Assembly: GCA_964429235.1 (NCBI GenBank)
Contig: CAYSAQ010000007.1
Span: forward strand, 1-64,000
Length of the DNA: 64,000 bases
Reading direction: 5' to 3'
From: CAYSAQ01 sp964429235
GTDB lineage: Bacteria > Margulisbacteria > Riflemargulisbacteria > GWF2-35-9 > DYQY01
The position numbers were made by a program, and so were the translations under genes. Shown here piece by piece: positions 1 through 8,213 of the stretch (its first letter is position 1; every line of letters begins with the position of its first letter). The notes under the pieces were generated by a model. The model made no database searches. It saw only the letters and a list, made by a program, of their open reading frames with translations, and was not told where the DNA came from.

Positions 1-59
1 TAGTGAAACGAATGTTACGAAATCTTTTGAAAGAAGCTAAGTGCAGAGGGGATTATTAA
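1..59 (+). CDS. C-terminal end of an unidentified gene (partial)
   Basis: The third frame is open from the window edge to a TAA at 57-59 and encodes a short basic helix ending in CRGDY. A GC-rich hairpin starts on the stop codon, as expected for a gene end. Too little is present to name a product. A second frame is open to position 40, so the frame choice is only a preference. Confidence 0.3.
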   Translation, partial: VKRMLRNLLKEAKCRGDY

Positions 60-76
60 GGGCTGCAGAAGCCCTT
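58..76 (+). terminator. Hairpin, probable weak terminator
   Basis: AAGGGCT and AGCCCTT form a perfect 7-bp stem around a 5-nt loop, followed by an A/T stretch without a clean T-run. It lies directly on the TAA at 57-59 and upstream of an iron-regulated promoter, so it would insulate the two units. Confidence 0.4.
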
Positions 77-155
77 ATTAAAAATCCTTCATATAGTCAA
101 GCAACCGCCCACAGGTCTCCTCACTCAAACAATCAGCCATTAGCATTTAATTTTA

Positions 156-184
156 TTGACAACTATTTTTAAACGCGATAAGTT
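156..184 (+). promoter_or_regulatory. Sigma-70-type promoter of yezD-like/TonB receptor operon
   Basis: A perfect TTGACA (156-161) is followed after exactly 17 nt by TAAGTT (179-184). The last two T residues of the -10 are the first bases of the adjacent TTAG-N6-CTAA box, the same geometry as at feoA. Predicted transcript start is near 191. Confidence 0.65.
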
Positions 185-210
185 AGGCTTACCTAATTAG
201 TGTTCCCTAA
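183..210. promoter_or_regulatory. Two tandem DtxR-type iron boxes
   Basis: Two inverted repeats of form TTAG-N6-CTAA lie back to back, at 183-196 (spacer GCTTAC) and 197-210 (spacer TGTTCC). The first overlaps the -10 of the promoter at 156-184. The same box overlaps the feoA promoter beside a DtxR/MntR-family gene. DtxR-family operators carry TTAGG/CCTAA-type arms, so iron repression is inferred. Confidence 0.6.
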
Positions 211-244
211 TTTAAGTTTATTAAGTGTTTAAGGAGGTATGAAA

Positions 245-385
245 ATGGAGTGGAAGGAGGACAAGGTTATTTGTGAAGAGATATTCAAAGCTCTTGAACA
301 GATATCATATGGAGAAGTAGTTATTACAAAACATGATAATAAAATTGTACAAATAGAAAAAAAAGAAAAAATAAGATTTAAATAA
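245..385 (+). CDS. YezD-like (DUF2292) small protein
   Basis: A 46-residue protein. The pattern YGEVVITKHDNKIVQIEK followed by KIRF near the end matches the YezD/DUF2292 family, small proteins with a GxVxIxxxDxxVVQIExxEKIR core and no firmly established function. AAGGAGG at 231-237 is 7 nt from ATG 245; the in-frame ATG at 239 is too close to it. It is the first gene of the iron-box operon and lies 48 nt upstream of the TonB-dependent receptor, so an iron- or sulfur-related role is likely by context only. Confidence 0.7.
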   Translation: MEWKEDKVICEEIFKALEQISYGEVVITKHDNKIVQIEKKEKIRFK

Positions 386-433
386 ATATATGACTGACTG
401 GATCACCAGAGGTAGAAGAATGGAGATAGAAAG

Positions 434-2467
434 ATGAAAACAAATAAAATAATTCAGTCGGGTATTATGATCGGATGTCTATTAACATCAGGCGTATTTG
501 CCCAAGATGTTACAAAGATTGTCGTGACTGGCACAAAGTCAGCTAGGACATTAAAAGATGTTTCAGTAAGGACAGAGCTTATTACAGATAAAAGGATTCA
601 TGATAAGAATGCTCAAACATTATACGATGTTTTAGATAATGAGCCTGGGATTAGAGTAGAACAGCAATGTAGTAATTGTAATTTTTCTACTATGCGAATG
701 CTAGGTTTAGAAAATTATACGCAGATACTTATTGATGGTAAGCCTGTTTTTAATGGTCTTAATGCTGTGTATGGATTGCAACAGGTAATGGCTAGCAATA
801 TTGACCAGGTAGAAATTGTGAAAGGACCAGGGTCTGCACTTTATGGCAGTGACGCTATTGCTGGTGTCATTAATGTTCAGCTTAAAAAGCCAGGTATTAA
901 GGCTAGGCAAACAATGAATGCCAGTTATGGGGATAAGGGTGAATATAATTTTGGATTTAGCACTAGTCAGAGAAAAGGTAATATTGCTTATTCAGTTTCA
1001 GGACAGAAAAAATATTCAAAAGCTATTGATGAGAATGGAGATAACCTGACAGATCAGGTAGAAGCAAATGGAACAGGATTGTCTGCTAAGGTTTCTGTGT
1101 TTGAAGCTATAGGTGAAGGGTCAGAATTGTATGTTAAGGGTTCATGTGATGATGAGTTTAGAAGAGGTGGCAATTTTGATACTTGGGACGAGCCTTTTGA
1201 CCCAGATACTGAACACATAAAAACAAGAAGATTTAATGGCATCGTTGGGCTAATAAAAGAGTTTAATAATGGTGGTATTTTAGATATGTCTTATTCAGAT
1301 GTTGAAAATGACAGGTATGCTACAAATGGTGCTGCATGGGATAATTATCTTGATGTTAGTGGTAATATGCCGGCTACTATTGATCCAGTTAATGACATGG
1401 TCAAGCCATTTATAACTAAAGAAAAAACACAATTGTTAGACTTGGGATACGGGTTTCCTTTTAGTAGTGATCAATTTGTGCAAGTTGGCTTTCAAGCAAA
1501 GAAGGTTCATTTAGATGAGAGTATAGATGGAATTGCTAGTATAAAAAAGTCAGATGAGTTTGGAGTTTTTGTTCAAGATGAAATCATGTATGGAGATGAT
1601 ATCGAAATCGTTGCTGGTGTTCGATATGATAAACATAAGTCAGCAGATTCTTTAGCTGGCAGTAGTTACGATGAGAATTCGGTTAATCCAAGAGTTGCAG
1701 TGAAGTATGTTGCTGGAGATGATTTAACTTTTAGAGGAAGTATAGGTACAAGCTATAGAGTTCCTAATAATTTTGCTGAAGAGTTACATCTTTGTGGTGC
1801 AGCTCCTAAAATAAAAAAAGATTCATCTTTAAAATCTGAAAAGGCATTGGGGATGACTTTTGGTATGGACTATCAGTTAAATGATGATACTCAATTAGAT
1901 ATAAATATTTTCAGAACAAATATTCAAGACAAGGTTGAGATTGATACCGATACGCCTCCAGTTGGTTATGATGCTCAGTGGATAAATGCTGGCAATGCTT
2001 TTACTCAAGGGGTTGAAGCATCTCTAACCAAGTATATGGGTAAAGATTTTGGAATAAAGCTAGATGCAGCTTTTGTAGATGCACAGTATGACGAGAATCG
2101 TTATGCAGGAGAGAATGATAGCAAGTATGTTCCAAGAAGCCCTGCTTTTACTGGTGGCACACAGCTTATGTTTGATAATGATTCTGGAGATAGAGCTGTT
2201 TTAGAGTATCGATATATTGGTGAGCAGTATATTGACCATACTGACGCAACACCAATTGTGGAAAAGAAAGATGCTTATTCTTTAGTTAATTTTAATTATT
2301 CTAAAACACTTGCGGTAGGAGAAGATGATGTTGTTACAACATATTTCTTTAATGTTAAGAATTTATTTAACTATGTTCAACCAGAGAGAGATCTTGCAGA
2401 TGCTGCATATATTTGGGCACCTCTAGTAGGAAGAAAAGTTTATGGTGGAGTAAGATTTGAATTTTAA
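434..2467 (+). CDS. TonB-dependent outer-membrane receptor
   Basis: 677 residues, the usual size for the BtuB/FepA/HmuR superfamily. A signal peptide (about 1-23, cleaved after VFA) is followed by a TonB-box-like stretch (DVTKIVVTG) and a plug domain carrying QILIDGKPVF, VEIVKGPGSALYGSDAIAGVINV. The remainder is a beta-barrel ending in RFEF with a terminal aromatic residue. The plug contains an unusual CSNC motif near residues 79-82. It is downstream of two iron boxes and upstream of exbB-exbD-tonB, so the ligand is probably an iron or haem compound; cobalamin is the main alternative. A stem-loop at 2500-2540 separates it from exbB. Confidence 0.9.
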   Translation: MKTNKIIQSGIMIGCLLTSGVFAQDVTKIVVTGTKSARTLKDVSVRTELITDKRIHDKNAQTLYDVLDNEPGIRVEQQCSNCNFSTMRMLGLENYTQILIDGKPVFNGLNAVYGLQQVMASNIDQVEIVKGPGSALYGSDAIAGVINVQLKKPGIKARQTMNASYGDKGEYNFGFSTSQRKGNIAYSVSGQKKYSKAIDENGDNLTDQVEANGTGLSAKVSVFEAIGEGSELYVKGSCDDEFRRGGNFDTWDEPFDPDTEHIKTRRFNGIVGLIKEFNNGGILDMSYSDVENDRYATNGAAWDNYLDVSGNMPATIDPVNDMVKPFITKEKTQLLDLGYGFPFSSDQFVQVGFQAKKVHLDESIDGIASIKKSDEFGVFVQDEIMYGDDIEIVAGVRYDKHKSADSLAGSSYDENSVNPRVAVKYVAGDDLTFRGSIGTSYRVPNNFAEELHLCGAAPKIKKDSSLKSEKALGMTFGMDYQLNDDTQLDINIFRTNIQDKVEIDTDTPPVGYDAQWINAGNAFTQGVEASLTKYMGKDFGIKLDAAFVDAQYDENRYAGENDSKYVPRSPAFTGGTQLMFDNDSGDRAVLEYRYIGEQYIDHTDATPIVEKKDAYSLVNFNYSKTLAVGEDDVVTTYFFNVKNLFNYVQPERDLADAAYIWAPLVGRKVYGGVRFEF

Positions 2468-2499
2468 GTAAGTAATTAAGTAAGTAAGTTCCTTTCGTT

Positions 2500-2540
2500 T
2501 AATAACTGCCGGTATTTTAAGTTTTTGCCGGTAGTTATTA
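2500..2540 (+). other. Intergenic stem-loop between receptor and exbB
   Basis: A 13-bp stem (2500-2512 with 2528-2540, one G-U pair) encloses a 15-nt U-rich loop. No T-run follows, so it is more likely an mRNA-stabilising or partial-attenuation structure than a terminator. It would let the receptor be expressed above exbBD-tonB. Just upstream, 2465-2489 is a run of TAAG repeats beginning in the receptor stop codon. Confidence 0.5.
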
Positions 2541-2563
2541 TAGAAAATATTTGGAGGTGTAAA

Positions 2564-3253
2564 ATGTTAGCAGATATTCTAAAAGGTGGGATAATTAATG
2601 TTCTTTTGTTAATAAGTTATTTCGCTGTATGTGTGATTATTATTGAACGAGTTTCATATTATATAAGTATTGCGGGTTCATATAAAAAGTTTAAGGTAGA
2701 TTTATTTTCGGTTATTAATGATAAGGGTAGCGCAATAACAGCATCTGCGTTTGAAAATCTTCCACTTGTTAAATACAAAAAAACTCCTTTTTATTCTTTT
2801 GCTAAAGCGTATATAGAAAATATAGATAGTTCATTTGTTGTTAAAAAAGAAGTGTTATCTCAAGTTGGTAATGATGTTATCTCTAAGATGGAGTCTTCTG
2901 TGTGGATATTAGGTCTTTTGGGACATTTGTCACCACTGATGGGGCTGTTAGGTACAATGACAGGATTAATTAAAGCGTTTAAAGTTATTGAGTCTTTAGG
3001 TGGGAGTGTTGATATCACCGTTTTAGCAGGTGGAATCTGGGAGGCAATGATGACAACAGTAATGGGGCTAACAGTTGCTATTTTAGCTTTTTTTAGTCAT
3101 AAGATTTTGGATCATCATATCGAGAAAAAAACAATTGCTTTAGATAATTTATTATCAGAACTTAATGTAGTATTCAAAGCTAATGTTCAGATTGAATCTC
3201 AGTTATGCTATCAGGGTAGTGATAAGCAGGGAGTAGATGATGACATTTCGTAG
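2564..3253 (+). CDS. exbB: ExbB/TolQ-type proton channel subunit
   Basis: 229 residues from ATG 2564, preceded by GGAGGTG; an upstream TTG at 2525 lies inside a hairpin and has no ribosome site. Three membrane segments are visible: near 10-35, around the LGLLGHLSPLMGLLGTMTGLI motif typical of MotA/TolQ/ExbB, and in TTVMGLTVAILAFFSH. With ExbD it converts proton motive force into TonB movement to energise the upstream receptor. It overlaps exbD by 17 nt, so the two are translationally coupled. TolQ is excluded mainly by the TonB-receptor context. Confidence 0.88.
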   Translation: MLADILKGGIINVLLLISYFAVCVIIIERVSYYISIAGSYKKFKVDLFSVINDKGSAITASAFENLPLVKYKKTPFYSFAKAYIENIDSSFVVKKEVLSQVGNDVISKMESSVWILGLLGHLSPLMGLLGTMTGLIKAFKVIESLGGSVDITVLAGGIWEAMMTTVMGLTVAILAFFSHKILDHHIEKKTIALDNLLSELNVVFKANVQIESQLCYQGSDKQGVDDDIS

Positions 3254-3644
3254 GAAACAAAAAGAGCCTATGCATATAGAGCTAACGCCGTTAATAGACG
3301 CGGTATTTATTTTGCTTATTTTTTATATGCTTAGTTCTACTTTTTTGAAGCCAGCAGTTAATATAATTTTGCCAGTAATAGAATATAGGGAGCAGGTTGA
3401 AGAAAAGAAAAAAATTGTCATAACAGTAGATAAAGATAGTCGCTTATTTGTTAACAGTGAACAGACTCAATTCTCTGATATAGAAAAAGCTATTGCAAAG
3501 TATATCGATGAAGATGAATTAGATGTAAATGTTTTTTTTAGTGCAGATAAAAGGATTGAATATGATGTTTTTGTTAAGATTATGGGAGTGTTAAAGTCTT
3601 TGGGTATCCAAAACATAGCATTAGAGAATGATACTGCAGAATAA
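3237..3644 (+). CDS. exbD: ExbD/TolR-type protein
   Basis: 135 residues: a short cytoplasmic N-terminus, one membrane segment containing the essential LTPLIDAVFILLIFYM motif with the proton-carrying Asp, and a periplasmic domain. It matches ExbD in length. It forms the ExbB-ExbD motor in the inner membrane. It overlaps exbB (17 nt) and the tonB-like gene (17 nt), showing tight coupling in one transcript. Two adjacent ATGs (3237, 3240) are both possible starts. Confidence 0.9.
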   Translation: MMTFRRKQKEPMHIELTPLIDAVFILLIFYMLSSTFLKPAVNIILPVIEYREQVEEKKKIVITVDKDSRLFVNSEQTQFSDIEKAIAKYIDEDELDVNVFFSADKRIEYDVFVKIMGVLKSLGIQNIALENDTAE

Positions 3645-4260
3645 TCAAAGATGGTTATTTAGTTCTGTGATTGTGATATTTGCTCACGTTCTTTTTGTGG
3701 CATTGTTACATGTTTTTATTTGGAATGGTCATGTTGAGGCTTTTTCTGAAACAGATGATATGAATATTAACTTAACAAGTTCAATAATTACTTCGCTAGT
3801 AGAAGAAAAAATTAAGAAATTAAAACAAAAAGAATTGAAGTACAAAATATATCAGAAGAAAGAAGAACAGCAGCAACAAGTTATAAAAAAAGAGCTTAAG
3901 AAAAAGATTCCGAAAGAGTCTGCTCAAATTGTTGTAGAAAAAGTTCAGCTTTCAGGATCAGAGCAACAAACATTAAAAAGTATGTATATGCAGAAGGTTT
4001 ATACCACCATAGAGGGTCATAAGTATTATCCTAAATTAGAAAAAAGGAAGAATCATGAAGGTTTTGTTAAGTTGGGGTTTTTAATAAAAAAAGATGGAGG
4101 TATTAGTAATTTAAGTGTATTGCGAAAATGTAGATATAAAGCTCTTAATGAGTCTGCGTTAGATAGCGTGACAATGTCTGTGCCTTTTGATGTTTTTCCT
4201 GAAGGGTTAAGTGACAAGGAAATATCTGTAGTGATAGAAATAATTTACGAGCTTATTTAG
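3628..4260 (+). CDS. tonB: TonB-like energy transducer
   Basis: 210 residues. An N-terminal membrane anchor (about 10-32) is followed by a Lys/Glu/Gln-rich linker (about 60-110) in place of the common Pro-rich linker. The TonB C-terminal domain covers about 120-210 with KYYPKLEKR, where family members usually have YPxxAxxR, then GFVKLGFLIKKDGGISNLSV. It should span the periplasm and contact the receptor TonB box. Overlap with exbD and shared promoter tie it to the receptor at 434-2467. Confidence 0.85.
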   Translation: MILQNNQRWLFSSVIVIFAHVLFVALLHVFIWNGHVEAFSETDDMNINLTSSIITSLVEEKIKKLKQKELKYKIYQKKEEQQQQVIKKELKKKIPKESAQIVVEKVQLSGSEQQTLKSMYMQKVYTTIEGHKYYPKLEKRKNHEGFVKLGFLIKKDGGISNLSVLRKCRYKALNESALDSVTMSVPFDVFPEGLSDKEISVVIEIIYELI

Positions 4261-4269
4261 TTACAGTTT

Positions 4270-4683
4270 TTAGCTTCTGTCTTGAAGCCAAGAAGTTGGG
4301 GTTTTTTGTTTTTCTGTTATGTATTGAGTATACTCAATAAATCTATTGCAGGTAGAGGTGCTTAAACAATGCTCAACCTTACAAGCATCCTCGTTCGCTA
4401 GTGCTTCGTTCATACCGAGTACGTCTGTAAAGAATTTTTGTATAAATATATGTCTGCGTTGTATTTTTTCGCCAATTCTTCTTCCATCTTCTGTTAGCTC
4501 TATGCTAGTTCTGGTGCTTCTGGTTACATATTTTTTTTCTGAAAGTGATTTTAACATATCAATGACTGATGGAGGTTTTATCCCTAACTCTTCTGCTAGA
4601 TTTTTAACTCTAGGTTCAATGTTTTTTTGTTCTAGTGTTAGTAATGCTTCTAAATAGTCTTCCATTGCTGCAGTGGGTTTCAC
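4270..4683 (-). CDS. DtxR/MntR-family metal-dependent regulator
   Basis: 137 residues: winged HTH (about 1-65) plus the metal-binding dimerisation domain, with no SH3-like third domain, so MntR-like in size. Likely metal ligands are D9, E12, H78, C101, E104 and H105. The Cys in the CxxEH motif is as in DtxR/IdeR, whereas D9 is as in MntR, so Fe versus Mn specificity is unclear; adjacency to feoAB favours Fe. Start is GTG at 4683, preceded by AAGGAGG. It is divergent from feoA with one operator between them, implying autoregulation and feo control. Confidence 0.85.
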   Translation of the reverse strand: MKPTAAMEDYLEALLTLEQKNIEPRVKNLAEELGIKPPSVIDMLKSLSEKKYVTRSTRTSIELTEDGRRIGEKIQRRHIFIQKFFTDVLGMNEALANEDACKVEHCLSTSTCNRFIEYTQYITEKQKTPTSWLQDRS

Positions 4684-4705
4684 GTTAGGCCTCCTTAGTT
4701 TCTGG

Positions 4706-4734
4706 TTGACATTTATTATAGCATAGACTAAATT
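4706..4734 (+). promoter_or_regulatory. feoAB promoter
   Basis: TTGACA (4706-4711), a 17-nt spacer and TAAATT (4729-4734). An iron box begins on the last two bases of the -10, exactly as at 156-210. On the other strand a TATAAT (4720-4715) may serve the regulator gene, whose -35 region would then lie under the box. Confidence 0.65.
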
Positions 4735-4749
4735 AGGTAATACTAATTT
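4730..4749. promoter_or_regulatory. DtxR-type iron box between regulator and feoA
   Basis: A perfect 7-bp inverted repeat, AAATTAG-GTAATA-CTAATTT, containing the TTAG-N6-CTAA core. It overlaps the feoA -10 and the upstream region of the divergent DtxR-family gene, so one bound dimer could repress both. Confidence 0.65.
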
Positions 4750-4772
4750 GCAATATTATTGTAGGAGTATAA

Positions 4773-5072
4773 ATGGATTCAAAGTTATCAGAGCTAAAAG
4801 CTGGCGATAAAGCAGAGATATTAGCTGTTAACGCTAAAGGTGAAATAAGACGAAGACTCTTAGACTTAGGTGTCGTAAAAGGACTTAATGTTAAGGTAGT
4901 TCGCAAAGCACCTCTTGGAGATCCCATAGAGATATCTTTCCGTGGTTGTCACCTTACACTCAGATTAGAAGAAGCAGAAGATATCCATGTGAATAAAATA
5001 GGAGAAGTTGGCGATGGCAAAAGAATGAACGGTCATCATCATGGGAAACGGGGTTTTTGTGGTGGCAAATAA
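4773..5072 (+). CDS. feoA: Ferrous iron transport protein A
   Basis: 99 residues with the FeoA SH3-like core (LSELKAGDKAEI, RRRLLDLGVVKG, DPIEISFRGCHLTLR). The C-terminus is extended by a His/Cys-rich tail (NGHHHGKRGFCGG) that might bind metal. GTAGGAG precedes the ATG. FeoA is a small cytosolic partner of FeoB. Its 3' end overlaps the feoB reading frame, implying coupled translation. Confidence 0.92.
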   Translation: MDSKLSELKAGDKAEILAVNAKGEIRRRLLDLGVVKGLNVKVVRKAPLGDPIEISFRGCHLTLRLEEAEDIHVNKIGEVGDGKRMNGHHHGKRGFCGGK

Positions 5073-7212
5073 AACAATTACTGTTGCTTTAGCGGGTAAC
5101 CCGAATAGTGGCAAAACTTCACTTTTTAATGAACTAGCTGGTGCCAATCAAAAGGTAGGAAACTGGTCTGGAGTAACTATTGAGAAGTATGAAGGAACGC
5201 GTAACTATAATGGTTATACTATTAAATTTGTCGATTTGCCTGGAACATATTCATTAACAGCATATTCTCCAGAAGAAGTAGTAGCTAGAAACTATATTAT
5301 AGAAGAAGCACCAGATGTAGTAGTAAATGTTTTGGATGGAACAAATCTAGACCGTAACCTGTTTCTAACAGCTCAGCTAATGGAGCTAGAAACAAACTTG
5401 ATCATTGCATTGAACATGTATGATGAAGTAAAAAAGCAAAAAACAGAAATAAATATTGAGCTATTAGAACAGTTATTGGGCTCACATATTATCCCAACTT
5501 CAGCTGTAAAAAAAACAGGCATAGATAATCTATTAGATCATATTGTACGAGTGTTTGAGGGCAATATCGTAATTGCTAAGAACAAACTATCTTTCAGCGA
5601 CAGAATAGAGCAGAAGCTAGATGTTATTGTCAGCTTATTAGAAAAAGAAAAAGAGCTTTCTGCTAAATATGTAGTTCGTTGGTTAGCCATCAAGCTACTT
5701 GAGAACGATAAAGAAGTATATGCACTAGTAAAAGAATACCCTGTTTGGTTGAGGGTAGAGAAGGTACTACAAGATACCTATCATGAGTTCATGAAACATC
5801 ACAAGGAAGAACCAGAGATAACTATTACAGAAGATATATATGCTTTTATTAGAGGAGCTATAACAGAGACGGCTAAGTATCATGTGAAAGTCAAGAAGAC
5901 TATCACTGAATGGATAGATACTGTGCTTATTAATAGAGTCCTTGGACTGCCATTATTTTTCTTTATAATGTGGGCAATGTTTCAGTTCACCTTCAAACTA
6001 GGTGAAGCACCAATGGCTTGGATAGAATATTTATTCGAGTATGTATCCCTGGGCGCGAGATACGTTCTTCCTAACGGGATGATAGAGTCTGTATTAGTAG
6101 ATGGTATTCTTGCAGGTGTTGGAGGAGTATTAGTATTCTTACCAAACATCGTTTTATTGTTTGTAGCATTATCTTTCTTGGAAGGCACAGGCTATATGGC
6201 GAGAGCTGCTTTTGTAGTAGATAAAGTAATGCATTCTGTCGGTTTGCATGGTAAATCTTTTTTGCCAATGATTACCGGATTCGGTTGTTCTATCCCAGCT
6301 ATTATGGCTACAAGAACTCTTAAAAACAGAGGCGATAGAATAGTAACAATGATGATTATCCCATTCATGAGCTGTGGCGCTAAGCTTCCAGTATATGTTC
6401 TTTTGATAAGTGCGTTTTTCTCTCCAGCTATGGCTGGAAATATCTTATTTGGAATCTACTTGTTTGGAGTAATAATTGCTGTATTCTCCGCATTATTATT
6501 AAAGAAAAGCATGTTTAAGGGGGAGTCTGAACCATTCGTAATGGAGCTTCCTCCTTATAGAATGCCATCATTCAAAACAGTAACATTCCAAGCTAAATAT
6601 AAAGCTGAGATGTATGTGCGTAAAGCTGGAACGGTTATTTTATTAGCATCATTACTTATTTGGATTGCTAGTAACTTTCCGTTTAGTACATCAATAGAGC
6701 GAGAGTTCGAGAGTAATATTGCAATGATAGTTAATTCTGATACTTATAATGTGTCAGAAAAAAAAGCAATGATTCGTAGAATAGAGCATTCTAAATCTAC
6801 TGCAAAATTAGAGTATTCTATCGCAGGACGAACAGGCAAAATTATGGAACCTATCATCAAGCCACTTGGTTTTGATTGGAGAATTGGGGTAGCACTTGTG
6901 TCAGGTTTGGCAGCTAAAGAAGTAGTAGTATCTACTTTGGGAACTATCTATGCACTAGGTGAATCAAACGAGGAATCTGTAGATTTACAGCAGAAGCTAC
7001 AAGCCGATCCAAACTTTACTAGAGCAACTGCACTTTCCTTGATGATCTTTGTATTGCTTTACATCCCCTGTGTTGCAGCAATCGGAGTATTTAGAAAAGA
7101 AGCAGGTTCTTGGAAGATAGTAGGCATCTATTCGGTTTATGCATTGTCCGTAGCATGGATAGCATCTTTTATTGTGTATCGACTAAGCTTACTTGTAGGA
7201 CTCGGTAGCTAG
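5041..7212 (+). CDS. feoB: Ferrous iron permease FeoB
   Basis: 723 residues, normal for FeoB. The N-terminal G domain has G1 GNPNSGKTS (19-27), G3 DLPGTYSL and G4 NMYD; a GDI-like helical region follows, then the polytopic membrane domain with GFGCSIPA and the second gate SCGAKLPVY. It imports Fe(II). The ATG at 5041 gives a 32-nt overlap with feoA; a GTG at 5062 would start nearer the conserved ANKTITVAL segment, so the exact start is uncertain. Regulated with feoA through the box at 4730-4749. Confidence 0.95.
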   Translation: MGNGVFVVANKTITVALAGNPNSGKTSLFNELAGANQKVGNWSGVTIEKYEGTRNYNGYTIKFVDLPGTYSLTAYSPEEVVARNYIIEEAPDVVVNVLDGTNLDRNLFLTAQLMELETNLIIALNMYDEVKKQKTEINIELLEQLLGSHIIPTSAVKKTGIDNLLDHIVRVFEGNIVIAKNKLSFSDRIEQKLDVIVSLLEKEKELSAKYVVRWLAIKLLENDKEVYALVKEYPVWLRVEKVLQDTYHEFMKHHKEEPEITITEDIYAFIRGAITETAKYHVKVKKTITEWIDTVLINRVLGLPLFFFIMWAMFQFTFKLGEAPMAWIEYLFEYVSLGARYVLPNGMIESVLVDGILAGVGGVLVFLPNIVLLFVALSFLEGTGYMARAAFVVDKVMHSVGLHGKSFLPMITGFGCSIPAIMATRTLKNRGDRIVTMMIIPFMSCGAKLPVYVLLISAFFSPAMAGNILFGIYLFGVIIAVFSALLLKKSMFKGESEPFVMELPPYRMPSFKTVTFQAKYKAEMYVRKAGTVILLASLLIWIASNFPFSTSIEREFESNIAMIVNSDTYNVSEKKAMIRRIEHSKSTAKLEYSIAGRTGKIMEPIIKPLGFDWRIGVALVSGLAAKEVVVSTLGTIYALGESNEESVDLQQKLQADPNFTRATALSLMIFVLLYIPCVAAIGVFRKEAGSWKIVGIYSVYALSVAWIASFIVYRLSLLVGLGS

Positions 7213-7246
7213 ATTATTCTCTGCCGATGATATTTCTTTGTCTCAA

Positions 7247-7275
7247 ATGACATTAAATTTTTTAGGCATTATAAT
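7247..7275 (+). promoter_or_regulatory. Promoter of AEC transporter, leaderless type
   Basis: ATGACA (7247-7252), a 17-nt spacer and TATAAT (7270-7275). The ATG of the gene follows only 6 nt after the -10, so transcription should begin at or next to the start codon. No Shine-Dalgarno sequence is present. Confidence 0.7.
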
Positions 7276-7281
7276 AAAACT

Positions 7282-8211
7282 ATGGAAATAATTAAAAGTT
7301 TATTAATCCTTATGATTCTTGTTGGCTTAGGAGCTCTTAGCAGAAGGACTAATGTTTTCAAAAAGGGAGATGTGAAAGTCTTATCTTCTTTTGTGTTCTA
7401 CTTTAGTTTGCCGGCTCTTTTTCTAGTTAAGATATCTAAGATGGATTTGACGGGTTTGGATCCAGTTTTAATTTTTGGTTCAGTACTTCCTATTCTATTA
7501 GTTTTTATAGCTTTGATAATTGTTCATTCCACTGGGTTAATTAAAAGAGACAAATTTATATTGTTGTCCTTATCTGTTGTTATGGGTAGTAATGCTTTTT
7601 TTGGATTAGCTTTTTTTGAATTCTTCAAGGAAGGATATCATTATGCAAATGCGATAGTATCAGCTTCTTTTCTTGGCGCAATGGGTATTGTTTTAAGTTT
7701 GGTAATATTTGAATTCTCTAAAGAAAAAGCCAGTATAACTAAGATAATTGCTAGCTTAAGAAAAAACCCGTTACTTATCTCTATTGCAGTTGGTGTGATT
7801 TTTTCACTTATTGGTTTTAGTGATAGTTTTTTCCATAGTTCTTTTGAGATTTTAGGAAACGCTTCAGGAAGTATAGCTGTTTTTTCTTTAGGAATCTTTT
7901 TATTCGATAAACTTTCTATGAAAAACTTGGTTTCTTCTTTGGGTTATGCTTTTTTTAGATTTATTGCTCTAGCTATTGGAGTAGTTTCAATCCTGACATT
8001 TTTTCATGTTTTTTCTGTTGATTTGCCTTCTTTTGATTTAAAACAGTTTTTGTTGTTACAGGCGTCTATACCCGCGGCAGTTTCTTTGGTTATTTTTGCT
8101 GAGAGGTACAATTATAAAGTTGTAGAAATTACAGGGATGGTTATTGCGACCTCGTTGCTTAGTTTTATTGTTATGATCGTTAATTATTATTTAAGCTATT
8201 TATTATTTTAG
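7282..8211 (+). CDS. AEC-family (auxin efflux carrier type) permease
   Basis: 309 residues with about ten hydrophobic segments in the two five-helix halves typical of AEC carriers. The N-terminus LILMILVGLGALSRR and the SFVFYFSLPALFLVKIS motif are characteristic. Bacterial members export or import organic acids such as malate; the substrate cannot be read from sequence. The mRNA is probably leaderless. The zevA-like gene starts 2 nt after its stop, so it heads a three-gene unit. Confidence 0.85.
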   Translation: MEIIKSLLILMILVGLGALSRRTNVFKKGDVKVLSSFVFYFSLPALFLVKISKMDLTGLDPVLIFGSVLPILLVFIALIIVHSTGLIKRDKFILLSLSVVMGSNAFFGLAFFEFFKEGYHYANAIVSASFLGAMGIVLSLVIFEFSKEKASITKIIASLRKNPLLISIAVGVIFSLIGFSDSFFHSSFEILGNASGSIAVFSLGIFLFDKLSMKNLVSSLGYAFFRFIALAIGVVSILTFFHVFSVDLPSFDLKQFLLLQASIPAAVSLVIFAERYNYKVVEITGMVIATSLLSFIVMIVNYYLSYLLF

Positions 8212-8213
8212 CT

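Noticed and set aside
79..148. A 22-codon frame on the minus strand near the left edge, followed by the hairpin at 58-76
   Set aside because: An in-frame stop immediately precedes it and no ribosome site or homology is visible; too short to support.
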